DNA of 64,000 nt from Hemerocallis citrina (lineage: Eukaryota > Streptophyta > Magnoliopsida > Asparagales > Asphodelaceae), in NCBI GenBank assembly GCA_017893485.1, contig CM030367.1, forward strand, positions 140,022,774 to 140,086,773, read 5' to 3'. The notes below the pieces were generated by a model. It was not told the origin of the DNA and searched no databases. It saw only the letters and a list, made by a program, of their open reading frames with translations. Below, in pieces: positions 32,655-42,840 of this stretch (its first letter is position 1; each line of letters starts with the position of its first letter). The position numbers were made by a program, and so were the translations under genes.

Positions 32655-33229
32655 GAACGTCCCTTGGACTTCCAAACGAAAAGGTGCGACTCTTGGGCCG
32701 CTCTCGAAACGTTGCGAAGGCCCAACGCAACCGTCTTCTTCAGCAAGTCAGCTAGCTCGGCATAATGGGACCGGGAGCCGAACTACACCCAATCCGACCA
32801 CGCCAGCAAAGAGACCGGTCGGCTACCGAGCAAGTACCAATCCGAGCTGGCAAACGGAGAAAACCCTCTTCCTCCTCAAACCTCGCGTAAAATCTCAATT
32901 AGACGGCCCTGATCTCACCGAGAACACTAGACGACAAGATAGTGTTTTCTCGAGAAATGTGCCCGTCTCGAGATGCGCGGCGCCATCCCACGGTTCAGAT
33001 GCCGTCTTGCCCCATGTCATCCGACGGCTTCAGTTACGCTGCGTCACTTGGATTATTGCACCCTCAGATGCCACCTCTAACCGAAGATACCAGAAAAATT
33101 TTAATTTGAAGTTTTAAGGCACCGCCCTCGGCGTGCCCCCCGGACCCCACGTCTCGGTCGGCGTTCCACCAACCCACGGGGCCCAGACAAAAGCAGATCG
33201 GTGCTCCCCCCATCTCTAACCCCTCCAGG
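32655..33229. other. Tat spacer upstream of the antisense promoter
   Basis: GC-rich non-coding sequence with one diverged copy of the 222-bp array unit (32820-33010, 'gctaccgagcaagtacc...gacaagatagtgttttctcgag'). No gene seen. Confidence 0.6.
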
Positions 33230-34650
33230 TTGACATCCATTGAAGGTCGTCAGCCCAGAAGGAAGACAGAGAAGGAAGGAGACCCATCATTCTGAAGCTG
33301 TTGCAGACTCTCGGATCCGGACCCAGGTCATCATCTCTTCTACTGTGATCTTCCCCGACCCTGACACCCACGTCAGGCCAGTCAGAATCGGGAGAAGACC
33401 ACAGTGGAAGAACGACCACCCGTCCTTCCGAAGCAAAAATCGTCCTTCGGTTCCGGACATGGGTCATCACCTCTTCTACCATGACCTTCCCCGATCCTAA
33501 CACCCACGTAGGAGCACTCAGAATTCAGAAAAGATCATGGTGGAAGAACGACCACCCGTCCTACCGAAGCAAAGTCGTCCCTCGGCTCCGGACTAGGGTC
33601 ATCACCTCTTCTACCATGACCTTCCCCGACCCTGACACCCACGATGGGGCTCTCAGAATCGGATGAAGATTATGGTGGAAGAACGACCACCCGTCCTACC
33701 GAGACAGGTCCCCCTCCGTCGGATCCGACTAAGGTCATCACCCCTTCTACCATGATCACCCCTGATCTTGACACCCCCCTCGGGCCAGTCAAAATCGGGT
33801 GATGATCATGGTGGAAGGGTGACCACCCGTCCTCCCGAACAAAATCACCCCTCGGCTCCGGACTAGGGTCATCACCTCTTCTACCATGACCTTCCCCGAC
33901 CCTGACACCCACGATGGGGCTCTCAGAATCGGGTGAAGATTATGGTGGAAGAACGACCACCCGTCCTACCGAGACAGGTCCCCCTTCGTCGGATCCGACT
34001 AAGGTCATCACCCCTTCTACCATGATCACCCCCGATCTTGACACCCCCCTCGGGCCAGTCAAAATCGGGTGATGATCATGGTGGAAGGGTGACCACCCGT
34101 CCTCTCGAACAAACTCACCCCTCGGCTTCGGACATGGATCATCACCTCTTCCACCATGATCTCCGCCGACCCTGACACCCACTGTGGGGCAACCAGAGTA
34201 GGCAGAAGATCTTGGTGGAAGAACGACCACCCGTCCTTCCGAGGTAGCTCACCCCTCGGCTTCGGACATGGATCATCACCTCTTCCACCATGATCTCCCC
34301 CGACCCTAACACCCACGTTGAGCAGTCAGAGTCAGGAGAAGACCATGGTGGAAGAACGACCACCCGTCCTTCCGAAGTAACTCACCCCTCGGGTCCAGAC
34401 TACGGCAGTCACCGCTACTGCCTTATTCTCTCCCGGTCCTGACATCCCCTTTGGAGCCGTGAGGAACGGGAGAAGAACAAGGCAACAGAGCGACCACCCG
34501 TCCTTCCGAAGTAACTCATCCCTCGGGTCCGGACTATGGTCGTCACCACTACTGCCTCGCTCCCTCCCGCTCCTGACATCCACTTTGGGGCCGTCAGGAA
34601 CGGGAGAAGAACCAGGCAAAAGAGCAACCACCCCTTCGGACCTCGAAAGA
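33230..34650. repeat. ~135-bp tandem array with 270-bp higher order
   Basis: About ten copies of a 130-140-bp unit, each containing 'gaccacccgtcc', 'tcatcacctcttctaccatga' and 'ccccgaccctgacaccca'. The block near 33576-33850 is repeated almost exactly 270 bp later (33846-34120), a dimeric higher-order unit. Frames on both strands through the array are repeat artefacts. Confidence 0.9.
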
Positions 34651-34899
34651 GAAGTTACCCAAGGCAGATACCTCCGAGGTCTGAAACTCTATGTTGTTGC
34701 GATTGAAATGACAAAGGAAGTGGGGTACTTATAAGCTCTCCTCCAAGATCTAGCCATTATGACCCTCGGAAGTTGAAACGCCACGCATTAATTGAAGGAA
34801 TCATCCTTAATAACCTAGGGAAGGTGGAACGCCGCACAAACCCCGGGACACCATTAATGTCCTTGGGAACAGGATCATCTCGAAACAGATTGCGCCACG

Positions 34900-35700
34900 T
34901 CGCTCGACCTGCCGAGACCCCACGCCTTTGATCGGCTACCGAGCAAGTGCCTTTTCGACCCCGCAAACGGAGAAAACTCACTTTCTCCTCAACTTTCGCG
35001 CATGATCTCGATCAGACGACCCAGATCTTGCCAAGGACACTAAACGACAAGATAGTGTTTTCTTGAAGAATGTGCCCGTCTTGGGATACGCGTCATCGTC
35101 CAATGGCTCAGATTGCACCACGTCGCTCGACCTGCCGAGACCCCACGCCTTCGGTCGGCTACCGAGCAAGTGCCTTTCCGACCCTGCAAACGGAGAAAAC
35201 TCACTTTCTCCTCAACTTTCGCGCATGATCTCGATCAGACGGTCCAGATCTTGCCGAGGACACTAGACGACAAGATAGTGTTTTCTTGAGAAATGTGCCC
35301 GTCTTGGGATACACGCCATCATCCAACGGCTCAGATTGCACCACGTCGCTCGACCCACCGAGACCCCATGCCTTCGGTCGGCTGCCGAGCAAGTACCTTT
35401 CCGAGCTCGCAAACGGAGAAAAAAGTATCCGAGCGATAACCACCATTGGATCACTCAGAAATTCGTACTTCCAATGATGAGCGGCTCAGATTACGCCACG
35501 TGTGCTAAAAGACAAGATAGCGTTTTCTGGGGATTCACACCATCATCCGACGGCTCAGATTGTGCCACGTCGCTCGGCCTACCGAGACCCCATGTCTCCG
35601 GTCGGATACCGAGCAAGCGCCTTTCCGAGCTCGCAAACGGAGAAAAAGACTTCCGAGCGATGTCAGCCGATGGATCTCTCAGAAATCCGCGCTCGCCCAT
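34900..35700. repeat. ~222-bp tandem array
   Basis: Four copies, marked by 'gagaccccacgcct' at 34914, 35139, 35361 and 35583, each with 'cggctaccgagcaagtgcc', 'tcgcaaacggagaaaa' and 'gacaagatagtgttttct'. Spacing is 222-225 bp. Related single copies at 27960-28260 and 32820-33010 show the unit has been spread within the element. Confidence 0.9.
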
Positions 35701-35727
35701 GATCAATGGCCCGGATCGAGCCACGTC

Positions 35728-36130
35728 ATAAATCGGTATTTAAAATCATTTTTAAATATTTAAATCGTTTTATTTATTTAAAAATTGCGAAAAAATTGCT
35801 AAAAATTTGGGGAAATTAACTAAAAATTCTAGAAAATAATTAAAAATTCAGGGGTATATTTTTGAGCCCCCGAACGAACAATTATTGCCTAGAAAGTACT
35901 GTTAAGGCCCCCGAACGATTAGTAAACACATCGCAAAATTAAATAAATAGTCCAAAAAAATAAATAAAAGCTGTCAAATACTCGATATGGCTAGAGAACA
36001 GCACATGGCATCAAAAATTACCTCACTGCCCCCTTCAAGATTCAAAATCCTCCACTTGGACTCCGATACAACTCCACTAGCCACTAAAACAGTTCAACTA
36101 CTCCTCAAAGGCTAGTCACGCTCAGTCTTT
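35728..36130. other. AT-rich 3' leader of the Tat 3' LTR
   Basis: An abrupt switch from GC-rich repeats to AT-rich sequence ('tttaaatatttaaatcg'). No reading frame. It lies directly upstream of the polypurine tract. Confidence 0.5.
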
Positions 36131-36146
36131 AGGAGTGGGGGGCTCG
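36131..36146 (+). promoter_or_regulatory. polypurine tract of Tat element
   Basis: AGGAGTGGGGGGCTCG directly precedes the 3' LTR at 36147. The AGGAGTGGGGGG run is the expected plus-strand priming site. Confidence 0.85.
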
Positions 36147-36738
36147 TGATATGGCTAAAATGGGGTTAAATCGGAACCGTCCAGATTGAGCGCGAATCTC
36201 GAAGCTCCGAGGTAAAATGGTAATTTCACATATGAGTGGACCCAAAGCGGTTACTGGATCTCCTTCGTACGAGACCCAATAGCCCGCGAACGAGTCCACA
36301 CCGATTGGGCGTGGGTCCCGACCCGAGGCGAGCCCAGACCAGCAAGAGACGAATCAGGGCCACTGATTTGACCAAGTCAACGGGCCTGATTTACTCTCAC
36401 CGGGAATCAAGGGGTTAGTTTCCTAAACAGACTGTGAGGATTTTTCTCCTAGCAGTTACACAGGGAACCAGGCCTCTAATCACTCCCCTGGCGACTATAA
36501 ATACCTCCCCTCTGCCACTGTGACCAGGTTAATCACTTCTTTACCACCTTAAGCTCTTTCTTTAATCACCACTGGTTACTGACAAGAGCGTCGGAGGGTG
36601 CGTCGCCGGAATCAATCCCGGTGTCTCGCACTTTTTTGCAGGTCTCGGCAGGAGCAAGAAGGCTGGGATCAGCTGTTCAGGTTTTCTCGAACTCACAAAT
36701 CTTATCTGTTTACCCCCACACCGAAATCAGCGGTAACA
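36147..36738 (+). repeat. 3' LTR of Tat element
   Basis: 592 bp, TGATATGG...CGGTAACA. About 97.7% identical to the 5' LTR by manual comparison. It retains TATAAATA near 36495 where the 5' LTR has TATACATA. TSD AGATC follows at 36739-36743. Confidence 0.95.
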
Positions 36739-37224
36739 AGATCATAGTAATTAATCATGCCTAAAGTAATGAAGATCCATGCTTAAGGTGGTGGTAGAGA
36801 TATATACTCTAGGTAGTAAGTATTCACGCTCAAGTTGTAACTTATGCTTGACTATAGTAGACTTCACGTTTAGACCATAATGATTATTCATGCTTAAGCT
36901 TGATATAAGCACATGCTTAAATCACTTTCGTACTTAGGAGTATTGTGGTGGGTGGTTATGTTATGTACCATAATTAGATTGTCGTACGTAGACGCTTGCA
37001 ATTGTATGCCATGCTTAAAGTGCTATAGGTTGAAGTAATAAGGATCGGGAAGATCACTAGTAATAGTAAGTTTGATAAAGGTTGTTATGTCGCCTTCGGT
37101 TTCTCATTGGTAGAATACCAATCATAGACCATTAGTAGATTCTTCTGTTGCTTCTAATAATAGAAGATCAAGTTTGCTAGTAAGCACGTTTGGTTGCTTC
37201 TAGGATGATTACCTGTATGGTTGT

Positions 37225-37460
37225 TTGCATATGGTTGTGCTCATACGTGGCTCGACTGGCCTGTATGTAGCGGTGGGTCTCATACGTAGTTATTTAGCTC
37301 GTATGTAGCTTATTGTCTCGTACGCGGCTCGATCGGCCCGTGCGTAGCTGTTGGCCTCATACGCGGCTTATTTGGCTGGTATGTACGTTGTCATCATACG
37401 TAGCTTATTGGCTCGTATGTGGTTAGTTACCGTGTGTAGCTTATTAGCTAGTACATAGTT
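37225..37460. repeat. degenerate ~40-bp repeats inside solo LTR
   Basis: Irregular copies of 'ctcgtatgtagcttattggctcgtacg', varying between 30 and 45 bp (for example 'catacgtagttatttagctcgtatgtagcttattg'). They lie in the right portion of the 5.2-kb solo LTR. Confidence 0.65.
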
Positions 37461-39496
37461 TTTGTGCTCATCTAGGGTAATATCATTACCCTAGGGCTAT
37501 CGACCATCAAGACATATGTTTCCTTACCCTAAGGAACTGTGGAGGAGTCACTCCTCAGGTACCATCGGATCTTAACCTGTTTAGGTTGATCGAGAACCGG
37601 AGTATAGACGAAATCCAAGTTCAGGGTAGTGGCATGCATATATATTCGCATTGCCGAGGTCTTGGATCGATAAGCCACGAACCGGATCCTGAAGGGTTCT
37701 GGTGAGTCTAGGTTGAGCAGCCTAGTAGAGTTGTCTTGCGAAGTCTAAATTAAGGCCTAGCATGTTGTGGTTATAATATTGCCCTCCCTAGGAGTGTTCA
37801 GGGTTAGGGACATTATTAGGGTAGTGACTTATAAAGATCATTGCTTAAACCCTTACCAGGAGAGAGGAGTCGGTTGTAGGGGCACCTTACGACTAACTCG
37901 TCCCTTGAGACAGATCTTAGGTGGTATTATTGGGTTGCACCTTCCTGTCAAAAGAGATACGTACGATGCCTTCTCACAAGTTGGGGACATGGGTTGCGTA
38001 TCCTGATTGTTAATTCCTGAAGTGCCATGATAAGGCGGGCGGAGCTAGGGGGATGGACCGCCGGAACTCCGTCAGGTCCTATGCCAAGAGGGCGAACAGG
38101 CCATGGACTACGGTCCGACCAGGGGGCGGCAGGGGGCTCCCCTGTTAGCAGTATCCCCGACGGTTCGTCAGGTTTTTGAGTGAGGTCCGGTAAGCCGGAT
38201 AGCAGTGGCAACATGGACACCACTGGCAAACTGCATTAGTGGGACTTGACCACGTCTGCAACCTCATCAGTCACGTTGTATCTGTCAGGAACAGGTTGTG
38301 TACAATTAGAATTCATAATGCGGGTTCAAATCCCTATGTATGGAGAAACGGCTTGAGAAGGGTCGCATGTAGTATGGGCTGCATGTTACTTCGGAGACTC
38401 GCTGACATGAGAATAGGAAGCATCCTAGTTCTAGTTAAATATCGCATTAGAGTCTAGTCATAGCACTCATGAACACTTAAACTACACCAACACCATTGCC
38501 ATGTTTTGTATGTTGTTTGGGAGATTCGATGCTTTGATATCAGCCTTTAAGCGTCAGTGAATACTGACGTCCCCACTTCCATAGGTACTGGATCGCCGAA
38601 GCATGAGGGCGAGATTCAGGAGGACTCAAGGCAAGGAAAGCAAGGAGTCAATGTCGTATTTAGTTCCGCTGTAAAATGTGTGTTGATCATATATTAGTTG
38701 GAAAGTACTCTGATGTAAGATAATTGAAGATTGTAATACTTGGAAATGTAAAGGTAATATTGTAACTCTATTGTAATGCATTGCAGTTGTATAATGTTCA
38801 GACTTGTAATGTATTGAGTGTTGAATAAAAAGTTTTAAATTCTCCTGTTTTCTGTGTATTGTGACTAATTGAAGAAAAGGTCTTGGCTCGTGTCTCGGTT
38901 TTCCTAGTATTGGAAATCGGGGCGCTACAGTTTCCCTTCAAAATTTAAATTCCTTTAGTGTTGCACAGTCAGTAGAAAAATTCTGGGCCAAAAGATGGAA
39001 GCTACTTATACTGGAACTTTGGAAAATTGTCCTCTTGAAAATCAATTTGGAGCAACCACAATAATCGAGACAAGGAATGCTATACGGTTCCAGATTCTAC
39101 TTCTCGGGGTGGACATGAATGATTGTAAGTAATCACACGACGTAACAATATCAATCTTCATCTTTTTCCTTTTTTACCTTAACGAATCTTGGAAATTCTC
39201 AGTGAAGAATATGCATCACTTTTTTGTTACCAAATATGCAGAGGTCATAAAATTAGTTTAAGTTAGTTCTTTTAAATTACTTAATTAAGGAATTTAGTAA
39301 AATTTGCAGCTACCTACTTGTGCATACATGTTTTGATGTTCCATAAACATATATGTCAGTAAGCATGTGTCTCCAACTCAAGTTTATGTTTAGTCCACCG
39401 ACATATATGTTTATGGAACATCAAAACATGTATGCACAAGTAGGTAGCTGCAAATTTTACTAAATTCCTTAATTAAGTAATTTAAAAGAAACTAAC

Positions 39497-39763
39497 TTAA
39501 ACTAATTTTATGACCTCTGCATATTTGGTAACAAAAAAGTGATGCGTATTCTTTACTGAGCATTTCCAAGATTCTTTAAGGTAAAAAAGGAAAAAGAAGA
39601 AGATTGACTTTGTTACGTCGTGTGAGTACTTACAATCATTCATGTCCACCCCGAGAAGTAGAATCTGGAACTGTATAGCATTCCTTGTCTCGATTATTGT
39701 GGTTGCTCCAAATTGATTTTCAAGAGGACAATTTGCCAAAAGTTCGGTATAAATAGCTTCCAT
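39497..39763 (-). pseudogene. exon-like frame in the palindrome right arm
   Basis: The minus-strand frame starts MEAIYTELLANCPLENQFG, continues TTIIETRNAIQFQILLLG and is open for about 43 residues before a TGTAAGTA donor-like site. The left arm (38994-39125) carries the same frame with a few changes. Conservation of the frame in both arms suggests a real exon was present before the inverted duplication. I do not recognise the family. Confidence 0.35.
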
Positions 39764-40660
39764 CTTTTGGCCTAGAATTTTTCTACTGACTGTGCAACAC
39801 TAAAGGAATTTAAATTTTGAAGGGAAGCATACTATAAATGGTTGAAGTACTAAAGTTAAAGGTGCAAACACTGAACAAATTACAATATTTTTTTAGGTTC
39901 ATAAAATTTAAGACGCAAAGTCTATGGAAGGAAAAGAGTACTTTCCGAAAAAGATGGTGGCCTAGGTCAGGAACTCCATTTTCTATGTTTAATATTAAAA
40001 TGTGGTTGTTAAGTAATTATTATTGACATTCATAGTTAACTATAATATTCACTATTTTCATTTATTTCATATTTCTCTGTTCATATTGTGTTTTAACTAG
40101 TGTTAAAGTGTTATTACTATTAGTTAGGTTCCGATAAAGTTTAATTTGATTATACAATAATGGTTTAAAATAGCTTAATATTAGACATAGTTTCCAAATA
40201 ATCAAGTTGGTGCTTGTGGTTTGCTAGTATTATGTAACATTTGTTACATAATTAAATGGTCTCTAGTTCTTAATTGGTGTTTTTTCCTTCTACAAACCGA
40301 ACTTGTTACCAAACTGACCACTTTTTGAAAGTAATTACCAAACTGACCAACTTTCGAAAGTATTTACCAAAATGACCACGCGGTCTTTGAAAGACCGAGT
40401 TTAGTTAAAAATAACTCGGTTTTTCAAAGATCGGGTGTTAGAATTCGAAAAATCCAAGACTAACACTCGGTTTTTGAAAGACCGAGTTTAGTTAAAATTA
40501 ACTCGGTTTAGTCAAAAACCGAGTGGGATGGTTTGAAAATTAAAAAAAAAGTAGGGCAGTTTGGAAAAAACTTTCAAAAAGTGGGGCAGTTTGGGAAAAA
40601 ATTCCATGTATCTTTGTTTCTTGAAGATTTTTGTTTGAGATTTATGACGACATGCAACCA

Positions 40661-40900
40661 TTACACATGCAAGCAGGTAGCCTCATAAATGGAGTTTGGA
40701 ACAAATAGTCTAAGGCGGGTGTGCATGGCGTGTACGTTGGCCTTTTCATCATCTGTGGTAGCATTGCTCCTCAACCGGGCACTGTAAGTTCTTCCACTGA
40801 TCATTTTAAAGGAGAGAAGGATCTGATCTTCTGCTGCAAGAACACGTACTTTTCCTTGTTGTCTTCCACGTACATTAAATAAATGCCTCTTTCCATTCAT
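40661..40900 (-). CDS. unrecognised 79-aa exon-like frame
   Basis: The minus-strand frame MNGKRHLFNVRGRQQGKVRV, then EDQILLSFKMISGRTYSARL and DDEKANVHAMHTRLRLFVPN has ordinary plant codon use and mixed composition, unlike the chance frames around it. It sits just outside the palindrome right arm. No promoter, splice partner or family is evident. It may be a gene fragment. Confidence 0.3.
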   Translation of the reverse strand: MNGKRHLFNVRGRQQGKVRVLAAEDQILLSFKMISGRTYSARLRSNATTDDEKANVHAMHTRLRLFVPNSIYEATCLHV

Positions 40901-41044
40901 TATTGCTGTACGCGATAACTATATATGTTTTGGTCCCATATTGAAGGTGTTAAGATGTAAATGCTTATTTTAACCTCCCTTTTTTTTGTTTTTTGTTTGT
41001 TTGTTTGTTTGTTTTTTTAACTGGAGGGTAGCTAGTAGTATCCT

Positions 41045-41275
41045 GGCTTCTGCTAGCACTTCCTTTGAATCTCCTCCCTCAGCACTGATACATCGCTAGG
41101 ATTAAGTTCTAGTTAGAAATGTACTTGGAATTCAGGCTCAAAACTATAGTTAGAGAATCTTGGCGTCTGCACCTATTCCCTTGAATCGCCTTCCCCTTGC
41201 ACTGGTAAGTTGCGAGGAAAGAATCCAATTAGAGATGTAATTGCAATTCAGAACTACTTAGAGAACCCTTCCGTT
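41045..41275. repeat. imperfect ~113-bp tandem duplication
   Basis: Two copies share 'cttggcttctgctagcac / cttggcgtctgcacctat', 'ccttgaatcgcct', 'cactgataca / cactggtaag', 'ttagagatgtaattgcaattcag' and 'gagaatc / gagaacc'. Non-coding. Confidence 0.6.
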
Positions 41276-41355
41276 TGGTAAATTCATTACCTTACTCTCG
41301 TTAATTATTTAGTCATTATAGAATTTCCATATTGTAATTTAACTTCACACACACA

Positions 41356-41356
<1 letters not shown>

Positions 41357-41424
<68 letters not shown>
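41357..41424. repeat. TA microsatellite
   Basis: About 32 TA units, followed by 'gtatactaatagc' and further short TA tracts. Confidence 0.95.
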
Positions 41425-41425
<1 letters not shown>

Positions 41426-41446
41426 TACTAATAGCTATATATATAT

Positions 41447-41728
41447 ATATTTTTCAACCACATGATAATAGCTATATATATATTTTTCAACCACATGATG
41501 CATGAGTTAATGACCTTCAAACCATTTGATTTTTTCTACACATACATCTATTAGCATGATAAACATGATGGACGGAGTGGATCTTCCATATATATATAGA
41601 GTATACTAATAGCTATATATATATTTTTCAACCACATGATGCATGGGTGAATGACCTTCAAACCACTTGAATTTTTTTATACATACATCTATTAGCATGA
41701 TAAACATGATGGACGGAGTGGATCTTCC
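41447..41728. repeat. 141-bp tandem duplication
   Basis: Two near-identical copies 141 bp apart, each with 'tttttcaaccacatgatgcatg', 'cttcaaaccatttga' and 'gatggacggagtggatcttccat'. Low divergence suggests a recent duplication. Confidence 0.85.
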
Positions 41729-41947
41729 ATAAGAACCCCACCAAGTGAGTATAATTGCTTTGTATGAGAGAAATTTCCTCATACTTTATATGAGGCTCAC
41801 TTTTCTCTCATACTAGTATCATGCACGTGCGATGCACGTGGAGGGGAATGAAAAAGGACAAAAAAAAGCACGTGCAATGCACGGGTTTGCTCACAAACAA
41901 ATTAGGGTTTGTTTGTTTACCAACCCCATCTCTCACATTATAATAGT

Positions 41948-41988
<41 letters not shown>

Positions 41989-41992
<4 letters not shown>

Positions 41993-42455
41993 GTCTTCAA
42001 TTGCGCACCCCTCTCTTGCGCACTTTCGTGCGCACCATATCCTAGTCGTCTGATCTTCATCATGATCACGATGAAGATCTGATGGCTCTCCTTCTCCTGC
42101 TCTTTCCCTTAATGAAGATGGGGGGTAAATAGGAAAATCACCCCCATCTGATGGCTACCCTTCTCCCGTTCTCTCCTACCCCGCTGTCTCTCTCCTTCTC
42201 TCCTTCCCCAAATCGATAAAGAGAAGAAAAAACCCTAGCTACTTCTCCGACATGATCTCTTCCCCAAATCGAAGAGCCAAAACCCTCTTCCCCAAATCGA
42301 GACCCGTTGCTCCTCCCCCTAAACCCTCGTTTCTGCTGCTCTTAGAATTCCCCCCAAATCGAAATCCTAGCTCCCCAAATCGCAACCCTCTTCCTGAAAG
42401 CGAAGTCGAAGAAACCCTCTTCTCTTCCCCAAATCGAAGAAACCTTATTCAATCC
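41989..42455 (+). repeat. left terminal inverted repeat of the MULE
   Basis: Begins AGGTCTTCAATTGCGCACCC and contains 'ccctctcttgcgcac', 'tttcgtgcgcacca' and many 'cttccccaaatcg' units. It matches the complement of 52225-52694 at roughly nine bases in ten. It probably contains the transposase promoter and leader. Confidence 0.88.
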
Positions 42456-42840
42456 CCTCGCTTACCCTACGCTGCTGCTCGCTTGCTTCCATTTTCCTCC
42501 TTCGAAAATCTACCTCCAGACGGCCCACCATCTCCCGACGGTCTCATGTATATTTTTTTTCTTCTTCTTTCTCTTTGATTAGAACAAGATGTGTTTGTGA
42601 GGTGAGAGTGTTTTTCATTTAAAAATTTGTTGGGGAAAAATTTTCAATTGAGATTTCGACTTTGGAAAAAAAGGCAATCATTTGTGAGCTGAGAGTGTTT
42701 TTCACTTGTAGTTCAAGATTGTAGTGATAAAAGCAATATGTTCAATGGATTCAAATCATGTTGTATCCTCTTAAAATTTAAACATGTATTTATGATTCAT
42801 TTCTTGAAATTTGATTATATATTACTAATTTTTAATAGGT

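Larger units (their letters stand above)
20774..36738 (+). mobile_element. Tat-lineage Ty3-gypsy retrotransposon, 15,965 bp
   Basis: Begins TGATATGGCTAAAA and ends CGGTAACA with exact TSD AGATC at 20769-20773 and 36739-36743, inserted in a solo LTR. LTRs are 593 and 592 bp and differ by about 13 substitutions (12 transitions) and one 1-bp indel, counted by eye, so the insertion is recent. Gag, protease, RT, two RNase H modules and integrase occur in gypsy order; the second RNase H and the large 3' region with an antisense gene are Tat-lineage features. The coding part is GC-rich, unlike the AT-rich flanks. It is inactivated by two in-frame stops and two frameshifts. Tandem repeats fill much of 27335-28260 and 33230-35700. 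Confidence 0.95.
17757..38929 (+). mobile_element. 5.2-kb solo LTR (net), TSD GTTTC, split by Tat element
   Basis: Starts TGTAATATCCCGGACGG and ends AATCGGGGCGCTACA, with exact TSD GTTTC at 17752-17756 and 38930-38934. After removal of the nested element and its TSD copy, 5203 bp remain with no coding capacity and no second LTR. The 3' end matches 1-163. TATA-like 'ctataaata' at 18351 precedes a pyrimidine-purine leader, as expected for an LTR promoter. The LTR contains long internal tandem arrays (19370-20420). Frames such as 17837-18040, 18169-18483, 37767-38006 and 38239-38457 look like chance ORFs. Confidence 0.88.
16963..40604. repeat. fold-back palindrome, ~1.2-kb arms, interrupted
   Basis: The left arm is 16963-17756 continued at 38935-39357; the right arm is 39400-40604; a 42-base loop (39358-39399) lies between. 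The arms are inverted and similar over their whole length, from 'gaattttttcc' / 'ggaaaaaattc' at the outer ends to 'catatatgtc' / 'gacatatatg' at the loop. Each arm carries smaller inverted units of 'aactcggtctttcaaagaccgagtt' type. The left arm is split by the solo LTR 17757-38929. The class (fold-back DNA transposon or inverted duplication) is not established. Confidence 0.85.

Noticed and set aside
33216..34631. Multiple 80-100-aa frames on both strands
   Set aside because: All derive from the ~135-bp tandem array.
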